Part shown: positions 26,944 through 36,109 of the stretch, in pieces
Layout: each line of letters begins with the position of its first letter
How positions within the stretch are numbered: position 1 is the first letter of the stretch
Assembly (NCBI RefSeq): GCF_000526375.1
Contig: NZ_JAFY01000001.1
Location: forward strand, 62,001-126,000
DNA: 64,000 nucleotides
DNA from: Aminiphilus circumscriptus DSM 16581
Lineage (GTDB): Bacteria; Synergistota; Synergistia; Synergistales; Aminiphilaceae
Direction: 5' to 3'
Notes under the pieces: model-generated
Seen by the model: the letters and a program-made list of their open reading frames with translations, nothing else
Database searches by the model: none
What the model was told of the DNA's origin: nothing
Program-made: the position numbers and the translations under genes

Positions 26944-29900
26944 TTAGCGCCTCAGCAGCAGGGCCAGCGGACCGGCCAGAAGGAGCAGCACGGGAAGCGC
27001 GCCGCCGAAGACGCCGTTTCCGCCCCCCGCTCCGATGTCGCATCCGCCGCCACCGCCACCGCCGCCGCCTGTGGGTGCCTCGCCCCGGACCACTTCCACC
27101 ACCGCGGCGAGATTCGGCAGAACGCGCCCCGCCTCGGGAGCGCCGTCGGTGGCCCCGCCGTCCGCAATGGCCACCCGCCAGGTCTCGGTGGTGGCGCTGC
27201 GGCGGAAGACCGACGTGCCCTCCTCCCGGGGCAGCACCGTGTACCCCGTGGGGTTGCCCTGGTCGTCGAAGGTGCGGGCCAGCAGGAACACCGTTGACGA
27301 ATACCCCTCCGCCATCGCTCCCGTGGTGACCTCCAGCAGCAGGACCAGCTCCGTGACGCCCGGATCGAGCTGGGCCAGAACGGAGAAGAAACGCACCAGG
27401 TCCAGGTTGTACTCTCCCGCCGCAATGGCATCGGGGTCGAACGCAAGCACCTGTGAGAGAAGGGCGAAAGAGGCGAGAACCTCCTCAAGTGTCCCCGGAT
27501 CCGTGATCTCCACAGGCCCCGCGAGAATCGTCCCTCCCGACAGGAGCGTCAGGGTGAGCGTCACCTCCGGCAGAGGGATGTCCGGGTCCGGCGAGGGGAA
27601 GGGCGACGGCGTGGGACCGCCCGTCGGCGTGGGCGTCGGCCCCGAGGTGGGTGTTGCCGTTGGCTCCGTCGGTGTCACCGTCGGTGCTGCTGTGGGCGTC
27701 GGTGTCGCCGTCGGTCCGGAGGTGGCGTCGAAACTGGCGGCGATGGTGTGGTCCGCCGACACACCGAGGAACGTGTAGGTCGCTACGGCGCCGGCGGAGG
27801 CGCCGTCCACGGTGACGTCGTCCACGGCGTAGCCCGCGTCGGGGGAAATGGTGAAGATCTTGTCCGAGCCCTCATGAACCGTCACACTTCCTGCGGGAGC
27901 AATGCTGCCCCCCGGGCCCGCCGAAGCGGTAATCGTCCAGGCCCGGATGAAACTGGCGGCGATGGTGTGGTCCGCCGACACGTCAAGGAACGTGTAGGTC
28001 GTTGCAGTGCCTGCGGAGACGCCGTCCACGGTCACGTCCGCCACGGTGTAGCCCGAGTCCGGGGTGACCGTGAAGGTCTGGTCCGCGCCGGGAAGGACAA
28101 ACACGTTGCCAGCGGGAGCGATGATCCCGTTCGCGTCCGCCGAGGCGACGATGGTCCATTTCCTGGCGAAGCGGGCCGTGACGTGTTTGTCCTCGCTCAT
28201 GGTCACGGTGGTCACGGGATTCGTCCCCGAGGCGTCGCCGCTCCACTCCGCAAAGTACCAGGGGTTTACGGCGTCGGCGGAGAGGGTCACCGCCGTGCCC
28301 GCCGTGTACTCCCAGGTGGTGTCCGGCGTCAGCGTCGTGCCCGCGGGGTTCCGCGACACGGTTCCGTCACCCGAGACGGTGATGGAAAGGAGCTTGCCGA
28401 AGGTGTACTCGTAGGCGCCGATGTCCACGCCCGCGCCCTGGGGGCGGGACACGCCGCGCTGGTCCGTGGCGGGGGCGCCCGTCGCCGTGCCCGCGTTGAC
28501 GGCGGAGCTGGCCGCGGAAATGGCGCAGGTCTTGGTCGTTCCGCCGTTGTCCGCCGGAGCGCCGAGGTTCGGATCGGTGAGGACGTTTCCTGTGCCCGCG
28601 TAGCCCCCCTGGACCACACTGTAGGTCACGGTGGTGGTGTGTCCTCCTCCCGTGGAGATCTCTCCGTCGGAGACGTTCCAGAGGATGCAGTTCGTGGCGG
28701 TGACGGTGCCGCCCATGTTGTGCAGACCCTTGCCGTTCGTTGCGGCGTTGCCCGCGAGAGTGCAGTTGACGAGAGACGTGGTGGCGCCGGAACTGCAGAC
28801 GCCGCCGCCCTCGCCCGCGCTGTTGTTCGCGAAGGTGCAGTTGACGAAGGAGGACGTGCGGCCGACGTTGAACACACCGCCGCCGCTGTTGGTGACACTG
28901 TTTTCCGAGAAGGTGCAGCCCGTGACGGTGGAGGTGCCGGTGCCCGCGTTGTACATGCCGCCTCCGCCGCTGCCCGCGGCGGTGTTGCCCGTGAAGGTGC
29001 AGTTTGCGACGGTGGGGGTGCTGCCCTCCGTGTTGTGCATGCCGCCGCCGGTGTCCGTTGCGGTATTTCCGGAGAAGGTGCAGTTTGTGACGGTGGGACT
29101 GCTGCTGCTGTAATTGCACATACCGCCGCCGTTTGCGGCGCTGTTTCCTGAAAAGGTGCAGCCTGTGACGGAAGGGCTGCCGCCGCCGTTGTAGATGCCA
29201 CCGCCGACGTCGGAGGTGGCATTGTCCGCGAAGAGACAGTCGGTGACGGAAGGGCTGCTTCCGTCATTGAACATGCCGCTGCCGCCGCCCGTCGCAGTGT
29301 TCCCGGAGAATGTGCAGCCCGTGACGGTGGGACTGCCACTGCCGTTGTACATGCCACCGCCACCGCCGCCCGCGGCGTTGTTCCCCGTGAAGGCACAGTC
29401 CGTGACGGTGGAGGTACCGGTGCCTGCGTTGTGTAGACCGCCGCCGTAGCCACCCGTCGCGGTGTTCCCGGAGAAGACGCAGCCGGTGACGGTAAGGCTG
29501 CTGGTTCCGTCGCTGCCCATACCGCCGCCGCCGAAGCCGGTCCTGTTTCCCGAGAAGGTGCAGTTCGTGACGGTGGGGTTGCCGCTGTTGTTGTACATGC
29601 CACCGCCATAATCGGCGGTGTTCCCTGCAAAGGTGCAGTTGGTGATGGTGGGGCTGCCGCCGTTGTTGCGCATGCCGCCGCCGTCTCCCGTGCCCGTGTT
29701 GCTTCCGGCGGTGACGGTGAATCCGTCGAGCACGGTGGTGTCCGTGATGCTGTTGTCCGCCGTGACCACGGTTTTGCTGTTGGTGCCCTGTATCTGGTCG
29801 GCGCTGACGGTGACGCCGTTCACCTTGCCCGCATCGTCGTTCGCCAGGTCACCCGTGAGGACCGTGACGTTGGCGCTCGGGTTCCGGCCCGTGCGGGCTG

Positions 29901-30261
29901 TCTCGGTGCCCGCGAAGCCGCCGTAGAGGGCGACGCCGTTTTTGAGGGTGAAGGTGGCGTCGGCGTCGTTTGTCACAGCGGGGCGGTAGGCTCCTGCGGC
30001 GACCCAGAACTCGTCCCCCGCAGTGGCGCTCTGGATGGCGGCGGGGAACTCCGCCTCGCCGTAGGCGTTTGCCCAGCTCGATCCGTTTTTTGCTCCCGCG
30101 CCGCCCGGCGTGACGTACTTCACCGCCGCCTCGGCGGCGGAACCGGAAAGGGCGGATACCGGAAGACCGGTCATGCCGAGACCGAGAGAAAAGAGCAGCG
30201 TCAGCACGCCGCCGAGAAGTGTGAAGGCCGCCTTTTTCGGGAAGGAGGTGCCGCAGGTCAT
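26944..30261 (-). CDS. Beta-helix surface protein C, Synergist-CTERM anchored
   Basis: A 1105-residue paralogue, the longest of the four, with thirteen GGGMxN/NCTFSGN coils. It begins MTCGTSFPKKAAF, then the signal peptide shared with A and B. From the coil carrying GGGMHNTEGSTPTVANC to the C-terminus it is almost identical to protein A (about 2 kb of DNA with a handful of substitutions), including the choice-of-anchor Q segment, three InlB-type repeats, the Thr/Pro linker and the pre-anchor domain. The tail is a ten-Gly run, CDIGAGG, helix, LLLRR. Its leader differs from those of A and B but keeps the same promoter design. Envelope localisation is inferred from the signals; the function is unknown. 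Confidence 0.88.
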   Translation of the reverse strand: MTCGTSFPKKAAFTLLGGVLTLLFSLGLGMTGLPVSALSGSAAEAAVKYVTPGGAGAKNGSSWANAYGEAEFPAAIQSATAGDEFWVAAGAYRPAVTNDADATFTLKNGVALYGGFAGTETARTGRNPSANVTVLTGDLANDDAGKVNGVTVSADQIQGTNSKTVVTADNSITDTTVLDGFTVTAGSNTGTGDGGGMRNNGGSPTITNCTFAGNTADYGGGMYNNSGNPTVTNCTFSGNRTGFGGGGMGSDGTSSLTVTGCVFSGNTATGGYGGGLHNAGTGTSTVTDCAFTGNNAAGGGGGGMYNGSGSPTVTGCTFSGNTATGGGSGMFNDGSSPSVTDCLFADNATSDVGGGIYNGGGSPSVTGCTFSGNSAANGGGMCNYSSSSPTVTNCTFSGNTATDTGGGMHNTEGSTPTVANCTFTGNTAAGSGGGGMYNAGTGTSTVTGCTFSENSVTNSGGGVFNVGRTSSFVNCTFANNSAGEGGGVCSSGATTSLVNCTLAGNAATNGKGLHNMGGTVTATNCILWNVSDGEISTGGGHTTTVTYSVVQGGYAGTGNVLTDPNLGAPADNGGTTKTCAISAASSAVNAGTATGAPATDQRGVSRPQGAGVDIGAYEYTFGKLLSITVSGDGTVSRNPAGTTLTPDTTWEYTAGTAVTLSADAVNPWYFAEWSGDASGTNPVTTVTMSEDKHVTARFARKWTIVASADANGIIAPAGNVFVLPGADQTFTVTPDSGYTVADVTVDGVSAGTATTYTFLDVSADHTIAASFIRAWTITASAGPGGSIAPAGSVTVHEGSDKIFTISPDAGYAVDDVTVDGASAGAVATYTFLGVSADHTIAASFDATSGPTATPTPTAAPTVTPTEPTATPTSGPTPTPTGGPTPSPFPSPDPDIPLPEVTLTLTLLSGGTILAGPVEITDPGTLEEVLASFALLSQVLAFDPDAIAAGEYNLDLVRFFSVLAQLDPGVTELVLLLEVTTGAMAEGYSSTVFLLARTFDDQGNPTGYTVLPREEGTSVFRRSATTETWRVAIADGGATDGAPEAGRVLPNLAAVVEVVRGEAPTGGGGGGGGGCDIGAGGGNGVFGGALPVLLLLAGPLALLLRR

Positions 30262-30464
30262 GTGGTTCGCTTCCTTTCCTCTTCATACGCACGCTTTTCG
30301 GACCGGTTCCGGCTCGAAGAGCCGTGCGTGCTGCAATGAAGAACAAATGACGACGCAAAATGGCTTTCCCGCTTTCGGCCGTGCCCGGTGCGTGGCTCCG
30401 TTGTGCGGGAAAAGGCGGCTGTCCTTGCTCCATGTATAACGATGTCTCGATTGAGGCCGGTTGG

Positions 30465-30496
30465 ACTATACACCTTGACACTGGGTGAATGTCAAG
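30465..30496 (-). promoter_or_regulatory. Shared dyad promoter of surface gene C
   Basis: TTGACA, 19 bp, TATAGT on the minus strand. The dyad arms CTTGACA and TGTCAAG (30474-30496) are kept although the 9-bp centre differs from the other copies, which argues that the arms are under selection. Confidence 0.75.
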
Positions 30497-30933
30497 ATGC
30501 CTTTTGTGTAAAGCATTCGAAAGAAATGAAAAAAGGCGGCGCAGAAGACCGTGGACACGAGGGCGAAGGTGAAGGCAAAGGCAAGAGAAGAGGAAGAGCA
30601 CGGAGGGTGTGCTTCCATATCGAGCAGGCGACGACGCTCCGGGGCGTCCACAGGACGTCCCGCGCCATTTTCATGGCCTGTACTGTCGGGTTTCCTTGAA
30701 AGGCACCTTGTCGCGGCAAGAGTTTTTCTCCGGGGGGTGCTCTTTTCGCACCCCCCGGAGTGTCGGTCACGTCGAAGGCTGATGGAGTGCTTCGCAACGA
30801 AGGCGTTTCGCAACCAAAAGTACTTCACAGCGAAGATGCTTCAAGGGCCTTTCCTGGATTTCCGAAAGTTTCCTTTTCTCCGCGCTCCTTCCACCTCTTC
30901 TTCCTCTCGTCCGAGTACGCGTGGCCGTTTCTT

Positions 30934-33900
30934 CTAGCGCTGCAGCAGCAGGGCCAGCGGAACGGCCAGAAGGAGCAGCACGGGAAGCGCGCCGCCGAAG
31001 AAGCCGTTGCCGCCGCCGGCTCCGGTGTCGCATCCGCCGCCGCCACCGCCGCCGCCTGTGGGTGCCTCGCCCCGGACCACTTCCACCACCGCGGCGAGAT
31101 TCGGCAGAACGCGCCCCGCCTCGGGAGCGCCGTCGGTGGCCCCGCCGTCCGCAATGGCCACCCGCCAGGTCTCGTCGGTGGCGCTGCGGCGGAAGACCGA
31201 CGCGTCCTCCTCGCGGGGGAGAAGCGTGAATCCCGTGGGGTTGCCCTGATCGTCAAAGGTGCGGACCAGCAGAAAGACCGTCGCCGAATAGCCCGGAGAG
31301 ACGCCCCCCATGGAAATGTCCACGAGGAGCGTCAGCTCCGTTACGCCGGGATCGAGCTGCGCCAGGATGGAGAAAAGCTCCGATGCCTCCCGGTTGTACA
31401 TTCCCGCAGCGACCGCCTCGGGGGCGAAGTCGAAGAGTGCCTCGAGCAGGGAGGGAGCGTCGAAGAGACGTGTCAGGGCTTGCGGATCGGTGATGAACAC
31501 GGGTCCCGCGATGACCGTTCCCCCCGACACGAGGGTGAGGGTGAGGGTTATCTCGGGCAGGGGAATGCTCGGGTCCGGCGAAGGAAAGGGCGACGGCGTG
31601 GGACCGCCCGTCGGTGACGGCGTCGCCGTCGGGTCCGGCGGTGTCGGCGTCGCCGTGGGTGCGGCGGTGAAGGCGGCTTCGATGGTGTGGTTCGCCGTCA
31701 CGTTGGGGAACGTGTAGGTCGTTGCGCTTCCCATGGAGACACCGTCCACGGTGACGTCCGCCACGGCGTAGCCCGCGTCCGGAGTGACCGTGAAGGTCTG
31801 GTCCGTGCCCTCCGGCACCGTCACGTTTCCCGCGGGAGCGATGGTTCCGCCGGGGCCCGCCGAGGCGGTGATGGTCCAGCCCCGGACGAAGAGGGCGGTG
31901 ACGCGCTTGTCCCCGTTCATGGTCACGGTGGTCACGGGGTTCGTCCCCGAGACGTCACCACTCCATGCCGCGAAGGACCAGGGTGCGGTGGCGGCGGCTG
32001 TCAGGGTCACCATCGTGTTTGTGTCGTAGGACCACTGGTTGCCCTGTGTGCCGAAGGCACTTCCCGGGGATGTTCGCGTCACTGTTCCGGAGCCCTCGGT
32101 CTCCACGGCGAGAATCGCCTTTCCCGCCCAGTACTCGTAGGTGCCAATGTCCACGCCCGCGCCCTGGGGGCGGAAGACGCCGCGCTGGTCCGCGGAGAGG
32201 ACGGTGACAGTGGTTCCGCCGATGGTGTGCACTCCCGTGCCCAGCCCCGCATCGAGGGCGGAGCTGCCTGCGGGGAGGGCCATCGTCTCGGTGACGCCGC
32301 CGTGCCACGCCAGGGGGCCGAGATTCGGGTCGATGGTGATGATGTCCGTGCCCACGTAGCCACCCCGGACCACGCTGTGGGTCACGGTTGCGGAGCCGGA
32401 GCCCGTCTCGGAGATTTCGTCCGCGGCGGAGGCGTTCCAGAAGATGCAATTGGCGATCGTGGGACTGCTGTCCGTGTTGGCCATGCCGGCGCCCTCGCTC
32501 GCGGTGTTTCCGGAGAAGGTGCAGTTTGTGACGACGGCGTCGCTGCTGTCGTTGACCATGCCGCCGCCGTCGCAGGTGGTGGCGCTGTTCCCCGAGAAGG
32601 TGCAGTTGGTGACGATGGGGTTGCTGCTGAGGTTGACCATCCCGGCACCGCCATAGTCGGTCGCGGTGTTTCCGGAGAAGGTGCAGTTTGTGACGACGGC
32701 GTCGCTGCTGTCGTTGACCATGCCGCCGCCACCGCTCATGGCGGTGTTTCCTGAGAAGGTGCAGTCCGTGACGGTGACGACGGTGCCGTTCATGTTGACC
32801 ATGCCGCCGCCGTCCATCTCAGAAGCGGAATTTCGTGAAAAGACGGAGCCCGTTATCGTGACGGTGCTGTCCGAGTTGATCATGCCGCCACCACTGCTCA
32901 TGGCGCTGTTTCCTGAGAAGGTGCAGTCCGTGACGGTGACGACGGTGCAGCTCAGATTGACCATGCCGCCGCCGTCAGCCACAGGAGCGGAGTTTTGCGA
33001 AAAGACACAGTCCGTGGCGGTGACGGTGCTGCTCGCGTTGACCATGCCGCCCCCGCCGTAGAAGGCGCTGTTCCCCGTGAAGATGCAGCCCGCGACGGTG
33101 ACGGTGCTGTTCATGCTGAGCATGCCGCCGCCGAGGGTTGTGGAGGTGTTTTCCTCGAAGGTGCAGTCGGTGATTTTGGGGCTGCCGCCGTCCGTGACCA
33201 TGCCGCCGCCGTAGAGGGCGCTGTTCCCTGAGAAGGTGCAGTCGGTGATGGTGGGGCTGCCTCCGTCGTTGAAGATGCCGCCGCCGTAGGCCAGGAGAGT
33301 GGTGTTTCCCGCGAAGGTGCAATTGGTGATTTTGGGGCTGCCGTCCGTGTTGACCATGCCGCCGCCCTCTCCCGCGGTGTTTCTTCCGGCGGTGACGGTG
33401 AGACCGTCGAGTACGGTGCTGTCCGTGATGCTGCTGTCCGCCGTGACCACGGTTTTGCTGTTGATGCCCCGTATCTGGCCGGCGCTGAGGGTGACGCCGT
33501 TCACTTTGCCCACATCGTCGTTCGCCAGGTCACCCGTGAGAACCGTGACGTTGGCGCTCCAGTTCCGGTCCGCGCTGGCAGTTTCGGTGCCGGAAAAGCC
33601 GCCGTAGAGCGCCACGCCCTCCACAAGCTCGAAGGTGGCGTCGGCGTCGTTTGTCACCGAGGGGCGGTAGGCGCCCTTGGCGATCCAGAACTCGTCCCCC
33701 GCCGTGGCGCCCTGAATGGCGGCGGGGAGCTCCGCCTCGCCGAAGGCGTTGCCCCAGCTCGATCCGTCCCGTGCTCCCGCGCCGCCCTGCGTGACGTACT
33801 TCACCGCCGCTTCGGCGGAAGCGGTGCGGAAAACGCTGTGCCAATCCGGTGTTCCCACCCCGAGGCAGAGAAAAAGCGCCAGAAAAATTCCCGCAGCCAC

Positions 33901-33942
33901 GAATCTCATGTTTCCATAATGTGGATCTTCGCTGTGCTGCAT
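30934..33942 (-). CDS. Beta-helix surface protein D, Synergist-CTERM anchored
   Basis: A 1002-residue paralogue, the most diverged of the four. Its N-terminus is unrelated to A-C (signal helix MRFVAAGIFLALFLCLGVG after eleven residues) but joins the shared EAAVKYVTQGGAGARDGSSW. Twelve beta-helix coils follow, many using GGGMVN, with VTVTDCTFSGN units. Then come a choice-of-anchor Q segment, two InlB-type repeats, a short Thr/Pro linker, the pre-anchor domain (ITLTLTLVSGGTVIAGPV) and the Synergist-CTERM tail (GGGGGGGGCDTGAGG, helix, LLLQR). The ATG at 33942 is chosen for GAGGGAGAG seven bases upstream; the ATG at 33909 is an alternative. It is transcribed in the same direction as A-C and from the same promoter type. 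Confidence 0.87.
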   Translation of the reverse strand: MQHSEDPHYGNMRFVAAGIFLALFLCLGVGTPDWHSVFRTASAEAAVKYVTQGGAGARDGSSWGNAFGEAELPAAIQGATAGDEFWIAKGAYRPSVTNDADATFELVEGVALYGGFSGTETASADRNWSANVTVLTGDLANDDVGKVNGVTLSAGQIRGINSKTVVTADSSITDSTVLDGLTVTAGRNTAGEGGGMVNTDGSPKITNCTFAGNTTLLAYGGGIFNDGGSPTITDCTFSGNSALYGGGMVTDGGSPKITDCTFEENTSTTLGGGMLSMNSTVTVAGCIFTGNSAFYGGGGMVNASSTVTATDCVFSQNSAPVADGGGMVNLSCTVVTVTDCTFSGNSAMSSGGGMINSDSTVTITGSVFSRNSASEMDGGGMVNMNGTVVTVTDCTFSGNTAMSGGGGMVNDSSDAVVTNCTFSGNTATDYGGAGMVNLSSNPIVTNCTFSGNSATTCDGGGMVNDSSDAVVTNCTFSGNTASEGAGMANTDSSPTIANCIFWNASAADEISETGSGSATVTHSVVRGGYVGTDIITIDPNLGPLAWHGGVTETMALPAGSSALDAGLGTGVHTIGGTTVTVLSADQRGVFRPQGAGVDIGTYEYWAGKAILAVETEGSGTVTRTSPGSAFGTQGNQWSYDTNTMVTLTAAATAPWSFAAWSGDVSGTNPVTTVTMNGDKRVTALFVRGWTITASAGPGGTIAPAGNVTVPEGTDQTFTVTPDAGYAVADVTVDGVSMGSATTYTFPNVTANHTIEAAFTAAPTATPTPPDPTATPSPTGGPTPSPFPSPDPSIPLPEITLTLTLVSGGTVIAGPVFITDPQALTRLFDAPSLLEALFDFAPEAVAAGMYNREASELFSILAQLDPGVTELTLLVDISMGGVSPGYSATVFLLVRTFDDQGNPTGFTLLPREEDASVFRRSATDETWRVAIADGGATDGAPEAGRVLPNLAAVVEVVRGEAPTGGGGGGGGCDTGAGGGNGFFGGALPVLLLLAVPLALLLQR

Positions 33943-34030
33943 GCAGTATCTCTCCCTCGTCGTCGGTTGTGTGCGGGGTGTTTGCGTGCGCACTCCGCCC
34001 GGCAGTGCGATGCACTCCATTTCTTTGGAC

Positions 34031-34062
34031 ATGCTAAACCCTGACACGCTGTCAAGGTCAAG
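34031..34062 (-). promoter_or_regulatory. Shared dyad promoter of surface gene D
   Basis: TTGACC, 19 bp, TAGCAT on the minus strand. The dyad at 34040-34062 has one mismatch in each arm. The leader is about 80 nt. Confidence 0.68.
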
Positions 34063-34074
34063 GGCTTTTCCGCG

Positions 34075-34108
34075 AAAACAGCGCCCCCGTCGTCGGACGG
34101 GGGCGCTG
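34075..34108 (-). terminator. Terminator of DUF342 gene
   Basis: A 13-bp stem CAGCGCCCCCGTC/GACGGGGGCGCTG with a GTCG loop, followed by TTTT on the minus strand. It lies about 50 bp past the DUF342 stop and directly upstream of promoter D. Confidence 0.85.
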
Positions 34109-34158
34109 CCTGAATGTGCCTGCGCGGAGGTCTTGCGCTCTTGTGGGGACTGCGGTGT

Positions 34159-35904
34159 CTACCGGTACGAACCCATGGCGATGGAGCCCGTGTCGCTGTC
34201 GAACCGGAAGGAGACGAAGCGCAGCTCGTCCTTGATCTCCCGGCGGGTGCCGCGGATCTCCACGATGACGCCCGGGTGCAGCTTCTGCTTCACCTTGATG
34301 TAGCCGCCGCCCCGTATCTTTTGTTCCATGCTGTTCCGCAGGGCGGTCCGCTCGTCCTGCAGGTGGTGCAGCTCCCGGATGGAGGCGTTGTAGTGCTGGA
34401 TGAGCAGCTCCATCTTGGTCTGGATGTCCGGGGGAAGGACGATGCGGCCGTCCTTGACGAAGCGGGTGACGCTGCGCTTCATCACCTCGGAGATTTTCGC
34501 CGCCATTTCCTGAAGTTCCCGGATGCGCGCCTCCAGTGCCTCGATTCTCGCCCGGGTGCGGAAGTCGATGCCCGTTGCAAGAAGGGTGCGGGTGCCCATG
34601 GGAGTGCCCGCAGCGACGACGTCGATCCGCTCCAGGGCCACCACGGAGCCGCCGAGGACGCCCTTGTCGGAGCCGCGCCGTCCTTCGAGAATCACGCTCT
34701 TGCCGGAGTGGACCCGGGCGTGCATGAGATGGGACTTGGCGATCACTTCTTCGTCGGCGGCAACGATGCCGCCTTCCATGAAGCGCATGGTCACCTTGCC
34801 TCCGGCGTCGATGTCGCTTGTCTCGCCCAGGATGCCCCCGTGGATGTGCACGTCCCGCCCGGCCTTGATGGAGGCGGACTCCACGTTGCCGAAGACCTCC
34901 ACGTCCACTCCGGCGCTGACGAGAAATCCCTCGCGCACGTGGCCCCGGACGATGATGCTGCCGTCGAAGAGCACGTTGCCCACGCTCAGATCCACGTCGC
35001 CGCGCACCACCACCACGGGCTTGACCAGGAGGCGGTTGCCCCGGAACATGGGCTGCCCCGTGGTGGCGGCCGTGAAGAATTTGCCGTCCTCGGAGGCGAC
35101 GCCGTCTCCCATGGTGAGGGGTGATTTGGGCGGGGCGGGGACCTCGATGACGTTGCCGAAGATGTCCCGTCCCGGTTCGCCCGGAATGGCGGGTTCAAGG
35201 ATGGCGAGCAGCTCCCCCGTCTCGACGGAGAAGATCTCTCCCTTGTCCCGGTAGTCTACCTTCGCCTCGGCGTGTTCCATGCGGGGCGGCCTGCGTCCTT
35301 CCAGGGGAAAGAGAATTTCGAGGCGCGCCTCCCGGGGAAATTGTGGGGGAATGCCCTCGGCGGCGACCACCCGGCGCTGGATCTCCCCGGTGGTGTTGCA
35401 GAGGTGCACTCCCTCGGAGAGGCTCTCCTCGGCGATCTCCTTGATGCCCATTTCCAGGAGATGGTCGCAGATGGCCGCATAATCCAGCGTTTTGCCGCCT
35501 CCCGAGGCGGGGTAGAGATCCACCAGTGCCTTGAGGCGGTCCTTGGAGACCTGCACGTCGAAGGTGGCGTCCACGGGCTTGACCGTGCCGTCGCTCTCGA
35601 CGGCGGCCACGTCCATTTCGGAGAGGAGTTTGTCGATGCCCGCCTCGAGAAACAGTTCGGCCCGGCTTTTCTCGCTCTCTCCGGCGTCGGGGGCGTTTTC
35701 GCCTGCAGGAGTGCCGGAGGCCCGGTCGAAGAGAAGGTCTGCGGGAGTTTCGGAGAACATGTCGAAGGTCGGGGAGCCCGGCGTTCCTTCACCCGCGTCT
35801 GTTTTCGCCTGTTTCGCCGGCTGTTCCGCGAACATCCCGGCGTCGTCCGTCGTTTCCCCGTCGCCGCATGTTTCCTTGTTGCGGGGTTTCAGCACGTCGT
35901 TCAT
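34159..35904 (-). CDS. DUF342 / FapA-family polymerising beta-solenoid protein
   Basis: A 581-residue DUF342 protein. The N-terminal ~110 residues are acidic and variable. A conserved domain (LYPASGGGKTLDYAAICDHLLEMG) leads to the FapA beta-solenoid (VVVRGDVDLSVGNVLFDGSIIV to GGKVTMRFMEGGIVA), rich in GDV/GNV turns. A coiled coil (ARIEALEARIRELQEMAAKI) and a C-terminal basic beta region follow. Family members are cytoplasmic and have been linked to polar or flagellar assembly and to sensing; no flagellar gene is adjacent here. The start at 35904 has AAAGGA nine bases upstream. It shares its promoter design with the four surface genes downstream, suggesting co-regulation, and has its own strong terminator. 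Confidence 0.9.
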   Translation of the reverse strand: MNDVLKPRNKETCGDGETTDDAGMFAEQPAKQAKTDAGEGTPGSPTFDMFSETPADLLFDRASGTPAGENAPDAGESEKSRAELFLEAGIDKLLSEMDVAAVESDGTVKPVDATFDVQVSKDRLKALVDLYPASGGGKTLDYAAICDHLLEMGIKEIAEESLSEGVHLCNTTGEIQRRVVAAEGIPPQFPREARLEILFPLEGRRPPRMEHAEAKVDYRDKGEIFSVETGELLAILEPAIPGEPGRDIFGNVIEVPAPPKSPLTMGDGVASEDGKFFTAATTGQPMFRGNRLLVKPVVVVRGDVDLSVGNVLFDGSIIVRGHVREGFLVSAGVDVEVFGNVESASIKAGRDVHIHGGILGETSDIDAGGKVTMRFMEGGIVAADEEVIAKSHLMHARVHSGKSVILEGRRGSDKGVLGGSVVALERIDVVAAGTPMGTRTLLATGIDFRTRARIEALEARIRELQEMAAKISEVMKRSVTRFVKDGRIVLPPDIQTKMELLIQHYNASIRELHHLQDERTALRNSMEQKIRGGGYIKVKQKLHPGVIVEIRGTRREIKDELRFVSFRFDSDTGSIAMGSYR

Positions 35905-36077
35905 GACGCATCGTCCTTTCGGGGGTTCTCTCTTGGGCGTCGTGCCGCACCGCACCGCATCGCGTCGTCGCGCTGCCTGCGCCGTTACGCTCTCCCGGGG
36001 GCATGCCGCCAGGCCTGAGAGAACGTGTCTCCGGGTTTATGGGAGAAGGGACCGGAGTCACGCCCTCCTTTCGGACA

Positions 36078-36109
36078 AGGATAAACGTTGACACGCTGTC
36101 AATGTCAAG
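36078..36109 (-). promoter_or_regulatory. Shared dyad promoter of DUF342 gene
   Basis: TTGACA, 19 bp, TATCCT on the minus strand. The dyad region at 36087-36109 has the same centre as copies A, B and D. The leader is about 165 nt. Confidence 0.72.

Noticed and set aside
30728-30760. 13-bp stem CTCCGGGGGGTGC/GCACCCCCCGGAG as terminator of surface gene D
   Set aside because: Strong hairpin, but no T-run follows on either strand (A's follow on the minus strand), and it is 175 bp past the stop. It may be a structural element only.
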